This document shows, piece after piece, positions 1-12,500 of a stretch of 64,000 bases of DNA. The position numbers were made by a program, and so were the translations under genes. The DNA comes from Heliopora coerulea (taxonomy: Eukaryota; Cnidaria; Anthozoa; Scleralcyonacea; Helioporidae): NCBI GenBank assembly GCA_030142905.1, contig JASJOG010000007.1:67001-131000 (forward strand), in the 5' to 3' direction. Within the stretch, counting starts at the first letter, position 1; each line of letters begins with the position of its first letter. The notes under the pieces are model-generated. The model worked only from the letters and a program-made list of their open reading frames with translations. It searched no databases and had not been told where the DNA came from.

Positions 1-1435
1 TCATCATCCTCGTCGCTAGAACTTTCAGAATATACCTGTACCACAAATCAAGCATTGAAATTAAAGCACTTTCTTTTCTGAGATGTAGAGTGGCATCAAA
101 GCTTTAAAAAAAAAGATACTATCTAACCTGCAGTGCTGTCTTCTCTGCCACTTTTTCCTTTAAATGTTTAATATGTGCTTGTGACATTAGTGAATGAAAA
201 GCATTTTTCTTCACTTTGCTTCTCTTTTCTTCACTTTTCTTCTTCTAAAGGGATGTAAATGAGGCAAAGGTATAAGGAAAATATCCAAGGTATAAAAGTC
301 AGCAGTTCAACAGTTTTCCTACTGGGAAAAATAATTCCGTGAAAACTCACCCTTGGTAAATCTTCGTCTTCTAAGTCTTTGTACACATAACGTGAGTTTT
401 CCTTTCAAATTCGTTTTCCTTTTCCTGTTAAAGGTGTTTCTATGTTACCAGTTTTGATGTAGTGAATCATAACGACAAATAGCATCAAACTGATCTAGTG
501 TGTATTTTTTTATGGTTTTGGAGTAGGTAATTGGAACCACACTGGTGTTATAGTTATGTAAATGTGGTAATTTAATGAGTGAGAGTTAGCATTGTGATGA
601 TATAATGCGCCCACAGCCTCGGGCTATGACACGCGTGGGATGGCTACACATAAGGGTATGTCATGAGAATCGATAGAATATGTATGAGTCTTGGTCTCAG
701 AGTTGATGTAGGGCCCATATAAGTGTGGTAAAAATGATAGAATTACCAGCTAGTAGGAAAGGGAAGTCTAAACCAACCGTATGTTACGGATTGATGCGAG
801 GTGTTAGATGGCTATGCAGTTGGACATGTGGTGCCGAGTAAAAAATTGAGTATGTATATAGTATTGAAAAAAGAGAAGAGAGTAAAAGATGACAGTAAAA
901 GATGCGTAACATTGTCTCGTGCATAATTCTTTTGTGTCCCACGATATTTATGCACGAGACAATGTTGCGCATGTCACGCTCACTATAGCCCGCGGCTAAA
1001 AGCGAGTTCCATCAACAGTTTCACTCCCAATCGTTAGACAATCACAACTACACAACTGTAACATTGTGGTTCCAATTACCTGCTCTAAAACCAAAATTTC
1101 AAGTAAGAGTTAATCAACGATTTAAACAACGCAAAATGTCGCATACCGAGAAATTTTATCATCTTCTACTCTTTCACACAAACCAAAACTTTGAACTTAC
1201 CATTAAATTTTAAAACATGGGCTGCATATGTTTTTGCCTTAGTTTGATTGACTTCAAATTTACCGTTTCTGTTCGACCACTTTAAGTATTCCCTTTCCAG
1301 TGGCCACTTCACTAAAATTTCTTTATCTTCCCAATCTTCATTGTCGAGAATTGACGCATCTTCACCAGTAATCCATTCGCTTTCTCCAATGGCACAGCTG
1401 TTGTCCTCACAAAATTCAAACAGTGCAAACTTCAT
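1..1435 (-). CDS. 5' exons of a DUF4806/BEN-type uncharacterised protein (partial, leaves the window)
   Basis: Three minus-strand exons join in phase: 1201..1435 (ATG at 1435, donor GTAAGT), 128..177, and 35 down to the window edge. The protein begins MKFALFEFCEDNSCAIGESE, followed by an acidic stretch, a KWP motif and a basic WSNRNGKF segment, about 78 residues in exon 1. Exon 2 encodes a short Lys/Glu-rich coiled-coil-like stretch (HIKHLKEKVAEKT) and exon 3 an acidic SESSSDEDD stretch. This N-terminal fold (a short beta-rich module reading 'K-A-x-V/L-x-F') precedes BEN or DUF4806 domains in many invertebrate proteins. That family assignment is from memory, and the diagnostic C-terminal domain lies outside the window. 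Exon phases (1, 0) agree, which supports the model. The function is unknown; DNA binding is plausible if a BEN domain follows. The gene is divergent from the transposase-like gene starting at 1835. Confidence 0.6.
511..1096. mobile_element. Non-autonomous terminal-inverted-repeat element (MITE-like) in an intron
   Basis: The left end (511-550, containing GGTAATTGGAACCACA) is repeated in inverted orientation at 1060-1096 (TGTGGTTCCAATTACC). A second, nested hairpin sits at 902..971, and matching GC-rich blocks (GGGCTATGAC near 623, TATAGCCCGCGG near 986) also oppose each other. No transposase is encoded. It lies inside the first intron of the minus-strand gene at 1..1435. The superfamily could not be assigned; the target-site duplication is not clear. 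Confidence 0.6.
902..971. repeat. Long hairpin, 25-bp arms
   Basis: ATGCGTAACATTGTCTCG... at 903-928 is the near-perfect reverse complement of ...CGAGACAATGTTGCGCAT at 947-971, separated by about 18 bases. It is internal to the TIR element at 511..1096. Confidence 0.75.
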
Positions 1436-1834
1436 TGTTAACTGTTGATGAGACAAACTGTAACAAGAAAAGCTCGAAAAAAGCAAAAGAAAAAAGCCGA
1501 ATTGCCAGCACGTGCTTGGTTAAATCTGAGGACACGAGCATCAACACATAAAGGCATTCAATTGGCTAATTCAGACTTTGCTTAGTCAGCAACATTCCTT
1601 AGCATAAACGTCATCGGTAAAAGCATTTACGGAATTACGGTAAACAGCTTCAGCGTCCATTACCATGACTCCAGCCTATCAAAGTGATTGCTCAACAGGT
1701 AGGTGCAAGAAAATAAGAATAATTAATCTCCAATATAAGGTTGTTTTCATGCACCCTTCATCCGATGAGTGTTTCATCTTCCAGAGAGTTCATAACTGCT
1801 ATTTCTATTCTATCCTGCCTTCATTTATTGCAGA

Positions 1835-4800
1835 ATGCCTCAAAGGGGACCATACAAGCAATATGAGGTTGATCCAAGCATTAATATTCCCAAGTCAACT
1901 TTCTATGCCAGACGTCGTAAACGGTTCCATCACGAACTTGAGAAAGAGAACAACATAGATTATACTGCAAATCCATCTGAATCAGCCAGCTCAGAGTTTG
2001 AGGTACGTTTTCTGGTATTAATAAACAAACTTCTATTGATATAAATAAACTGGTATTGGTAAAGAATCATCCTACATAATAGATGATCAACTAAATTGAC
2101 ATTAAAAATGTTTTCTATTCAGCTTGAAGAGAATGTTAGTGATCATGAAGTTCCCATTGAGGTAGATGATCATTTGAGTCAGGTATGCAAACGTCACCCT
2201 AAATTGGACTGAATGAGCTCAGTTTCGTGTTATTATTCATTCTAAGGTTTTTCTTAAATCTTGATTTAAGGATGGAAGAAGAAATATGGAAGACTTCTTG
2301 CAAAAAAGAAATCCAATTTATCCTGGTTCTAATGTCACCACAGCTCAGTGCCTCCTACTAGTTTTATCTTTTTACATTCAACATCATCTTACCAATGAGG
2401 CCCTAGATGATTTGTTGAGTCTTTTAAACGTCATACTTCCCAATTCTGTACCTAATACCAAATACAAATTCTTTAAAGAATTTAATTTACGTGTGGGAAC
2501 AGTTCAGGTAAGAATAAAATACTAAATTGGTGTAATAATTAGTTCTTTTAAATTTAAATTTAATACTGTAATTTATTGAACTGTCAAAGGTTTCTAAAAA
2601 TGAGCTCTTTTTTTTTAACTTTTAGTCTCACTATTATTGTGCATCATGTTCCTTTTACCTTGGTGAAGACATTTCCGAAAGAAATTGCGAGTCTTGTTGC
2701 AAAAGGTTTAATGCTGAAGATAACATAAAAAATCAAACTTATTTTTTATACCTTCCAATGGAAGAGCAACTTAAGGACTTGCTTTCCAATGAGAAATTGT
2801 CACCTCATCTTATCAACCATAACCTGTCTGCAAGTAGAAACTCTGCTGTTTCAGACACAACATCAGCTAGACTCTGTCAGGAGTTGGTAGAAAAACACAA
2901 GTTTTCATGCCATGACTTATCATTGACTTGGAGCACTGATGGAATTCCTATCTTTGAATCATCACACCATTCAATTTGGCCTATTCAAAGTAGGATTAAT
3001 GAACTACCTCTCCACTTAAGAGGAAAGGATATTTTACTTAATGCAATCTGGTTTGGCAAAAGTAAGCCTGTAATGAACACATTTTTAAAGCCTTTTGTTG
3101 AGGAGTGCAAGAAGCTGGAACAAGAAGGGTTCACAATACACAGTGAGGCCCAGACCAGGAAGGTTTTTGCTGTTGTCCTTTCTGCTGATTCACCAGCTCG
3201 AGCAATTGTTAGAAATTGTAGACAATTCAATGAACAACATGGCTGTGATTGGTGTGAATTTCCTGGTGAAACTGTTGCCAATGGTGGTCCTCCAACTCGA
3301 TATTACCCTTACAGGTACTAATCATTATTTTTATTTTAGTATTGTACTGTTGAACTATTGATTGAAAAATCATATATACATTAAGTTTGGCTTAGATGAA
3401 ATAGCAATTATTAAGCTAAATTTTTTACAGTTCTATGCTTACAAGCTCTAACTGGTAGAATTACAAGCAACATTGTGAAAGTTTGCCCTGTTTGGTTTGG
3501 AGTAAAATACATTGAGTTTCTTTTAGGGGTCCTCCAAAATTGCTTACTACTGAAAGGCAACTGTGATATAGTCTTGAAGCCATGACGAAGAAAGAAGCAG
3601 TAAAAGGGGTGAAAGGACCATCAGTGATTGGTGTTTTTCCAACCTTCGATCATTTTCTATTCAGCTTGAAGAGAATGTTAGTGATCATGAAGTTCCCATT
3701 GAGGTAGATGATCATTTGAGTCAGGTATGCAAACGTCACCCTAAATTGGACTGAATGAGCTCAGTTTCGTGTTATTATTCATTCTAAGGTTTTTCTTAAA
3801 TCTTGATTTAAGGATGGAAGAAGAAATATGGAAGACTTCTTGCAAAAAAGAAATCCAATTTATCCTGGTTCTAATGTCACCACAGCTCAGTGCCTCCTAC
3901 TAGTTTTATCTTTTTACATTCAACATCATCTTACCAATGAGGCCCTAGATGATTTGTTGAGTCTTTTAAACGTCATACTTCCCAATTCTGTACCTAATAC
4001 CAAATACAAATTCTTTAAAGAATTTAATTTACGTGTGGGAACAGTTCAGGTAAGAATAAAATACTAAATTGGTGTAATAATTAGTTCTTTTAAATTTAAA
4101 TTTAATACTGTAATTTATTGAACTGTCAAAGGTTTCTAAAAATGAGCTCTTTTTTTTTAACTTTTAGTCTCACTATTATTGTGCATCATGTTCCTTTTAC
4201 CTTGGTGAAGACATTTCCGAAAGAAATTGCGAGTCTTGTTGCAAAAGGTTTAATGCTGAAGACAACATAAAAAATCAAACTTATTTTTTATACCTTCCAA
4301 TGGAAGAGCAACTTAAGGACTTGCTTTCCAATGAGAAATTGTCACCTCATCTTATCAACCATAACCTGTCTGCAAGTAGAAACTCTGCTGTTTCAGACAC
4401 AACATCAGCTAGACTCTGTCAGGAGTTGGTAGAAAAACACAAGTTTTCATGCCATGACTTATCATTGACTTGGAGCACTGATGGAATTCCTATCTTTGAA
4501 TCATCACACTATTCAATTTGGCCTATTCAAAGTAGGATTAATGAACTACCTCCCCACTTAAGAGGAAAGGATATTTTACTTAATGCAATCTGGTTTGGCA
4601 AAAGTAAGCCTGTAATGAACACATTTTTAAAGCCTTTTGTTGAGGAGTGCAAGAAGCTGGAACAAGAAGGGTTCACAATACACAGTGAGGCCCAGACCAG
4701 GAAGGTTTTTGCTGTTGTCCTTTCTGCTGATTCACCAGCTCGAGCAATTGTTAGAAATTGTAGACAATTCAATGAACAACATGGCTGTGATTGGTGTGAA

Positions 4801-7800
4801 TTTCCTGGTGAAACTGTTGCCAGTGGTGGTCCTCCAACTCGATATTACCCTTACAGGTACTAATCATTATTTTTATTTTAGTATTGTACTGTTGAACAAT
4901 TGATTGAAAAATCATATATACATTAAGTTTGGCTTAGATGAAATAGCAATTATTAAGCTAAATTTTTTACAGTTCTATGCTTACAAGCTCTAACTGGTAG
5001 AATTACAAGCAACATTGTGAAAGTTTGCCCTGTTTGGTTTGGAGTAAAATACATTGAGTTTCTTTTAGGGGTCCTCCAAAATTGCGTACTACTGAAAGGC
5101 AACTGCGATATAGTCTTGAAGCCATGACGAAGAAAGAAGCAGTAAAAGGGGTGAAAGGACCATCAGTGATTGGTGTTTTTCCAACCTCCGATCATTTTCT
5201 ATTCAGCTTGAAGAGAATGTTAGTGATCATGAAGTTCCCATTGAGGTAGATGATCATTTGAGTCAGGTAAGCAAACGTCACCCTAAATTGGACTGAATGA
5301 GCTCAGTTTCGTGTTATTATTCATTCTAAGGTTTTTCTTAAATCTTGATTTAAGGATGGAAGAAGAAATATGGAAGACTTCTTGCAAAAAAGAAATCCAA
5401 TTTATCCTGGTTCTAATGTCACCACAGCTCAGTGCCTCCTACTAGTTTTATCTTTTTACATTCAACATCATCTTACCAATGAGGCTCTAGATGATTTGTT
5501 GAGTCTTTTAAACGTCATACTTCCCAATTCTGTACCTAATACCAAATACAAATTCTTTAAAGAATTTAATTTATGTGTGGGAACAGTTCAGGTAAGAATA
5601 AAATGCTAAATTGGTGTAATAATTAGTTCTTTTAAATTTAAATTTAATACTGTAATTTATTGAACTGTCAAAGGTTTCTAAAAATGAGCTCTTTTTTTTA
5701 ACTTTTAGTCTCACTATTATTGTGCATCATGTTCCTTTTACCTCGGTGAAGACATTTCCAAAAGAAATTGCGAGTCTTGTTGCAAAAGGTTTAATGCTGA
5801 AGTTAACATAAAAAATCAAACTTATTTTTTATACCTTCCAATGGAAGAGCAACTTAAGGACTTGCTTTCCAATGAGAAATTGTCACCTCATCTTATCAAC
5901 CATAACCTGTCTGCAAGTAGAAACTCTGCTGTTTCAGACACAACATCAGCTAGACTCTGTCAGGAGTTGGTAGAAAAACACAAGTTTTCATGCCATGACT
6001 TATCATTGACTTGGAGCACTGATGGAATTCCTATCTTTGAATCATCACACCATTCAATTTGGCCTATTCAAAGTAGGATTAATGAACTACCTCCCCACTT
6101 AAGAGGAAAGGATATTTTACTTAATGCAATCTGGTTTGGCAAAAGTAAGCCTATAATGAACACATTTTTAAAGCCTTTTGTTGAGGAGTGCAAGAAGCTG
6201 GAACAAGAAGGGTTCACAATACACAGTGAGGCCCAGACCAGGAAGGTTTTTGCTGTTGTCCTTTCTGCTGATTCACCAGCTCGAGCAATTGTTAGAAATT
6301 GTAGACAATTCAATGAACAACATGGCTGTGATTGGTGTGAATTTCCTGGTGAAACTGTTGCCAGTGGTGGTCCTCCAACTCGATATTACCCTTACAGGTA
6401 CTAATCATTATTTTTATTTTAGTATTGTACTGTTGAACAATTGATTGAAAAATCATATATACATTAAGTTTGGCTTAGATGAAATAGCAATTATTAAGCT
6501 AAATTTTTTACAGTTCTATGCTTACAAGCTCTAACTGGTAGAATTACAAGCAACATTGTGAAAGTTTGCCCTGTTTGGTTTGGAGTAAAATACATTGAGT
6601 TTCTTTTAGGGGTCCTCCAAAATTGCGTACTACTGAAAGGCAACTGCGATATAGTCTTGAAGCCATGACGAAGAAAGAAGCAGTAAAAGGGGTGAAAGGA
6701 CCATCAGTGATTAGTGTTTTTCCAACCTTCGATCATTTTCTATTCAGCTTGAAGAGAATGTTAGTGATCATGAAGTTCCCATTGAAGGTAGATGGTCATT
6801 TGAGTCGGGTATGCAAACGTTACCCTAAATTGGACTGAATGAGCTCAGTTTCGTGTTATTATTCATTCTAAGGTTTTTCTTAAATCTTGATTTAAGGATG
6901 GAAGAAGAAATATGGAAGACTTCTTGCAAAAAAGAAATCCAATTTATCCTGGTTCTAATGTCACCACAGCTCAGTGCCTCCTACTAGTTTTATCTTTTTA
7001 CATTCAACATCATCTTACCAATGAGGCTCTAGATGTTTTGTTGAGTCTTTTAAACGTCATACTTCCCAATTCTGTACCTAATACCAAATACAAATTCTTT
7101 AAAGAATTTAATTTACGTGTGGGAACAGTTCAGGTAAGAATAAAATACTAAATTGGTGTAATAATTAGTTCTTTTAAATTTAAATTTAATACTGTAATTT
7201 ATTGAACTGTCAAAGGTTTCTAAAAATGAGCTCTTTTTTTTTAACTTTTAGTCTCACTATTATTGTGCATCATGTTCCTTTTACCTTGGTGAAGACATTT
7301 CCGAAAGAAATTGCGAGTCTTGTTGCAAAAGGTTTAATGCTGAAGACAACATAAAAAATCAAACTTATTTTTTATACCTTCCAATGGAAGAGCAACTTAA
7401 GGACTTGCTTTCCAATGAGAAATTGTCACCTCATCTTATCAACCATAACCTGTCTGCAAGTAGAAACTCTGCTGTTTCAGACACAACATCAGCTAGACTC
7501 TGTCAGGAGTTGGTAGAAAAACACAAGTTTTCATGCCATGACTTATCATTGACTTGGAGCACTGATGGAATTCCTATCTTTGAATCATCACACCATTCAA
7601 TTTGGCCTATTCAAAGTAGGATTAATGAACTACCTCCCCACTTAAGAGGAAAGGATATTTTACTTAATGCAATCTGGTTTGGCAAAAGTAAGCCTGTAAT
7701 GAACACATTTTTAAAGCCTTTTGTTGAGGAGTGCAAGAAGCTGGAACAAGAAGGGTTCACAATACACAGTGAGGCCCAGACCAGGAAGGTTTTTGCTGTT

Positions 7801-9496
7801 GTCCTTTCTGCTGATTCACCAGCTCGAGCAATTGTTAGAAATTGTAGACAATTCAATGAACAACATGGCTGTGATTGGTGTGAATTTCCTGGTGAAACTG
7901 TTGCCAGTGGTGGTCCTCCAACTCGATATTACCCTTACAGGTACTAATCATTATTTTTATTTTAGTATTGTACTGTTGAACAATTGATTGAAAAATCATA
8001 TATACATTAAGTTTGGCTTAGATGAAATAGCAATTATTAAGCTAAATTTTTTACAGTTCTATGCTTACAAGCTCTAACTGGTAGAATTACAAGCAACATT
8101 GTGAAAGTTTGCCCTGTTTGGTTTGGAGTAAAATACATTGAGTTTCTTTTAGGGGTCCTCCAAAATTGCGTACTACTAAAAGGCAACTGCGATATAGTCT
8201 TGAAGCCATGACGAAGAAAGAAGCAGTAAAAGGGGTGAAAGGACCATCAGTGATTGGTGTTTTTCCAACCTTCGATCAAGTACGAGGTGTGTCTGTTGAC
8301 TTTATGCATTGTGTCTGCCTTGGAGTTGCCCATCAATTTGCTGATTCATGGTTAGATAGCAGCAACAAAGACATGCCATATTATATAGGTAATAAGGAGC
8401 ATGAAATAAACCTTAGGCTAGAAGCCATTGAAGTCCCAGTGAAATTAGTCGTGCACCTCGCTCCATAACTGACCGCAAATATTGGAAAGCATCAGAGTGG
8501 AGAACTTTTATATTTTATTGTCTTGTTGTTTTGCATGGAATACTACCAAGAATGTTTCTTCAACATTTCTTTATATTTGTCCATGGAGTCTACTGCCTTC
8601 TTGGTGACTCAATCAAGCAGAGCACCATTAATGTAGCAGAAGTCTGTTTGAAAAGATTTGTAATTCAAACAGAAGATCTTTATGATTTGAAAAGCTGCTC
8701 ATTTAATGTCCACCAGTTAGTACATTTGGTTCAGTCAGTCCAACACTGTGGCCCTTTATGGTCATCAGCTGCTTTTTTGTTTGAGTCAAGCAACCATTAT
8801 TTGCAGAAGATGTTCCATGGTACACAATTTGTTCCAAAACAAATTGCAGAGTCCTTTATTTTGTCACGAAAGATTACTGTCTTTGGAAAACAGTGCATCG
8901 ATGATGAAACATTTCCCACCGTGCTTAGTCTGTATCAGAGTCTGACAAACAATAAGCCTGTGGGTAATGAAACTGTTTTTTCAGATACTGTTAAAGGTAT
9001 TGGCCAAGAAAACCCAATACAGCTTTCTGCGTCACAAACACTTGCAGTTCAGCAGCTCCTAGGTGTAACAGTAACCAGTCGAAGTGGAGTTCTGTACTCA
9101 AGGTTTATTATAAATCATAGATATTTTTCAAGCATCCAATATGTGCGCTCCAAAAAACACAGAAACCATAGTATAACATTTGAACATGAACATTTCAAAT
9201 ATGGTAGCATTATTGGTTTATTATTAACTAAACCAACATGCTCATGTAATGTAAATAATTTGCAATATTATTCTTGTACTTCTTATATTCTGGTGTTAGT
9301 ACAACCAATGGTTGAGTGTGCAAGACCACTGCACAGTGAAAGGAATGTCAGTGGCATTGTAAATAGTTTCTTTCTACTTCAAGTAGAACTGTCTGGAATG
9401 CAAATAGCCATATATCCAGATCAGGTTAGGAGAAAATGTATAAAATTAGTTTCAGGAAGGAAACAATACTTTTTGTCTGCTTCCTTATCAAATTAA
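1835..9496 (+). pseudogene. CACTA/EnSpm-like transposase-domain gene, disrupted, with quadruplicated internal exons
   Basis: Exon 1 is 1835..2002 (MPQRGPYKQYEVDP start, basic RRRKR). Exons 2-5 follow in copy 1 at 2123..2182, 2271..2507, 2626..3314 and from 3527, and recur in three more tandem copies; the final part runs from 8153 to 9496. Diagnostic features are a CxxC...CxxC zinc ribbon (CASC, CESCC), a GCDWCEFPG motif, the DFMHCVCLGVAHQ motif at about 8300-8340, and a C-terminal block NVHQLVHL...GPLWSSAAFLFES at 8708-8780, all typical of the CACTA-like transposase-domain proteins common in cnidarians. Lesions: copy 1 exon 5 has CGA->TGA at about 3566; each duplication joint shifts frame; and near 8445 a 1-nt deletion separates the EIN...EVPVK segment from RAPRSITDRKYWKASEW, which continues in another frame through 8465-8530. 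It is probably a dead or recently dying element-derived gene. A spliced product skipping the inner copies would still hit the frameshift near 8445. Confidence 0.75.
2111..8278 (+). repeat. Four-unit tandem duplication, 1541-1543 bp per unit
   Basis: Units are 2111..3652, 3653..5194, 5195..6735 and 6736..8278. Each starts at TTTTCTATTCAG, the 3' end of an intron, and ends at TTCGATCA inside the following exon. By eye the copies differ at only a handful of positions, so the expansion is recent. The original left flank (AAAAATG) and right flank (AGTACGAGG) share no obvious microhomology at the joint. Each unit carries a whole set of splice sites, so every internal exon is present four times. Confidence 0.93.
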
Positions 9497-9597
9497 TGAC
9501 AACTGAGGGTCTCGTTAAAACTAAATTGTGACTTTTACATCACTTATATTTGCAATGATTTTGTGGTTTGTGAAAGTTCCAATCATATAGTATAACA

Positions 9598-9966
9598 GTG
9601 AATTCCTGTAAGACAAGACATGTCTTATAAGAATTTCTATTGGAAGGCACATTTTACAAAAATATCAATGGGACAAGATGTGTCCTATAAGAATTCCTAT
9701 GGGACAGGACATGCCTTACAGGAATTCCTATAGGACTAAAAATAGTCTATAAGAATTCCTATAGGATAAGACATGCCTTACAGGAATTCCTATAGGACTA
9801 AAAATACTCTAAGAATTCCTATAGGATCAGTCAGATCTTACAAAAATATCAGTGAGATAAGATGTGTCCTATAAGAATTCCTGTAGGAAAAGATGTGTCT
9901 TATAAGAATTCTTATAGGACTAAAAATATCCTATAAGAATTCCTATAGGATCCTATAGGATATTTT
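9598..9966. repeat. Array of short palindromic repeats (AAGAATTCCTATAGGA type)
   Basis: About ten imperfect units are built around AGGAATTCCTATAGGAC and its near-complement GTCCTATAAGAATTCCT, joined by ACTAAAAATA or ACATGCCTTAC spacers at roughly 35-50 bp spacing. The core is self-complementary (GGAATTCC, TATAGGATCCTATA), so the array could extrude hairpins. It leads directly into the longer minisatellite. Confidence 0.8.
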
Positions 9967-9998
9967 CATAAGGGTCATCAGTTCTGACAAAAGTAGTA

Positions 9999-11731
9999 GA
10001 AATACATGTATTGATTTAAAACAAATTTCAGCATAAGGGCATATTCCTGTACCTAGAGTAAGTGACCTGTCATTCATCACTTATCATAAAGTCAATAAAA
10101 ATGCTCACTTAAAATAAATTTCTATGAAAGAGCATACCCCTCTATCTTGAGTTAGTGACAAGTCATTGATTGGTGATGACAAAGTCAATAAAAACACTGA
10201 ATATAAATCAAATTTCTCTCGAAGGGTATAGCCTTCCATCTTGTGCTAGTCCCCAGTTATTGATCAGTCATGCTGAAATCAAAAATACGGAGTTAGCACA
10301 AATTTCTATCCAAGACCATAGTGCTCTACCTAGAGTTAATGACCAGTCATTTAAATTACGATAAAACTGATAAAAATGTATTGACTTAAAACAAATTTCT
10401 ATAGAATGATGTAGTCCTGTATCTAGTGTTATTGAACAGTCATGTCAATAAAAATTGACTTAAAATTAATTTCTGTGGAAGAGCATAACCCTGTACCTTG
10501 AGATAGTGACTAGTCATTGATCAGTCATGATAAAGTCCATAAAAATACTGACTTAACACAAATTTCCATTGAAAGCCAGAGCTCTGTACCTACAGGTACT
10601 AAACAGTCATTGATCAGTCAGTATGAAAGTAATAAAAATAAATCTACTGATTTAATACAAATTTCTATTGAATGGCATACTCCTGTACCTAGAGTTAGTT
10701 ACCATTCATCAGTCATGATGAAATAAAACAAATTTCTATAGAAGGGCATAGTCCTGTACCTTGTGTTAATCACCAGGCATTCATCAGTCATGACCAAGTT
10801 ACTATAAATACTGACTTTTAACAAAATATTTTATGGAAGGTGAGAGTCCTGTACTTAGAGTTAGTGACCTGTCATTGATCACTTACAATAAAGTCATTGA
10901 AAATCACGACTTAAAATAATTTCCTATGGAAGCACATAGTCCTGTAACTAGAGTCAGTGACCAGTCATTGATAAGTCATGATGACATTAATCAAAATGCT
11001 GACTTAGAATAAATTTCTATGGAAGTGTTTAGTCCTCTACTTACAGATAGTGACCAGACATTGATCAGTCATGATAAAGTCAATGAAAATACTGACTTAA
11101 AATAAATTTCTATGGAAGAGCATACTCCTCTATGTTAAGTAAGTGACAAGTTATTGATAAGTCATGATAAAGTCAAAAATATTGAGTTAAGGCAAATTCC
11201 TATGCAAGGGCATAGTCCTGTACCTAGAGTTAGTGACCAGTCATTGATCAGTCACAATGAAGTCGATAAAAATACTGACTCAAAACAAACTACTATGGAA
11301 GAGCATAGTCCTGTATCTACAGTTAGAGACTAGTCATTGATCACTAATCATAAAGTCAATAAAAATGCAGATTTAAAACAAATTCCTATGAAATTCCTAT
11401 ACATCTATCTTGAGTTAGTGACCAGTTATTGATAAGTCATGAAGTCAATAAAAATAGACATGCCACAAATTTTGGTGGAAGGGCATATTCCTGCACCTAG
11501 ATGAAGGGACCAGTCATTGATCAGTCTTAATGAAATCAATAAAAATACTTAAAAACAACTTCTATGGAAGGCATAGTCCTTTACGTAGAGTTAGTGACTA
11601 GTCATTTATCAGTCATGATAAAGTCAATCAAAATGCTGACTTGAAATAAATTTTTATGGAAGGGCATAGTCCACTATGTTGAGTGAGTGACCATTTATTG
11701 ATTCATCATGGTGAAGTCAATAAAAATAGTC
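9999..11731. repeat. Degenerate ~90-bp minisatellite, left part
   Basis: About 19 diverged units, each combining AAGTCAATAAAAATACTGAC, ACAAATTTCTATGGAAG, GCATAGTCCTGTACC, TAGAGTTAGTGACCAGTCA and TTGATCAGTCATGAT. Spacing between AATAAAAAT landmarks is mostly 82-97 bp. Short open frames in it (10170-10364, 10517-10726) are by-products of the repeat. The array is split from its right part by the insertion at 11733-16664. Confidence 0.88.
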
Positions 11732-12500
11732 TGGTGATAAAGATTATATCCCAGCAAATAAGACGACCACATTAAAAACGAAGACATCAAGATGTGGAAA
11801 TAGATTCTTTAATATAAACTGTGTCGTCACTTCACGAGTAACATCATCAGAGTGATAAGGATTTACATACAATTGTCAGCTTAAATAACATGGGTTATTA
11901 CAAAAATATATGCGGTGAAAGGTGAGAAGGATTTGAGGAGGAGCGTAGGTGAGAGAGAAAGGATATCCGGAAACAAACATCAAAAAAGCGGTAAAGGAAA
12001 GGACCAAATATTGGAATTAAGGGAAGAATTTATTTTAGTTATTAGTAAACTTTTCTCGGAAAAAGACGTCAAACTCAGAAGTATTAGCTGTCGGAGTTGA
12101 GAAATCTTCAAAGGAAATCGAATGTCTGGTTTTTCTCATCTGTGTGAGGATGCTAGATATTCGAGTAGAGTCAGAGATTACGTGTATAGGCCGAGATGCC
12201 CATACGTTCACAGCATGTTTTGCCGATATACAATGCGGAACAGCATTGGCACGTAAATTTATATACCACATTAGATCTTAGACGCATTGGAATCTGGTCT
12301 TTGAAACGAAAAAAATTTGAAATTCGGGAAACTGGTCGAAATGCTGATCAAAGGCTTATGTGCAGGTGTGCCGATGACAAATTCAAAAGTTGTTGGCAAA
12401 TTTGTATCCGGATATATCCTTTCTCTCTTACCTACGCTCCTCCTCTAATCCTTCTCATCTTTCATCACATCTATTTTTGTAACAGCCTAGGTCATTTAAG

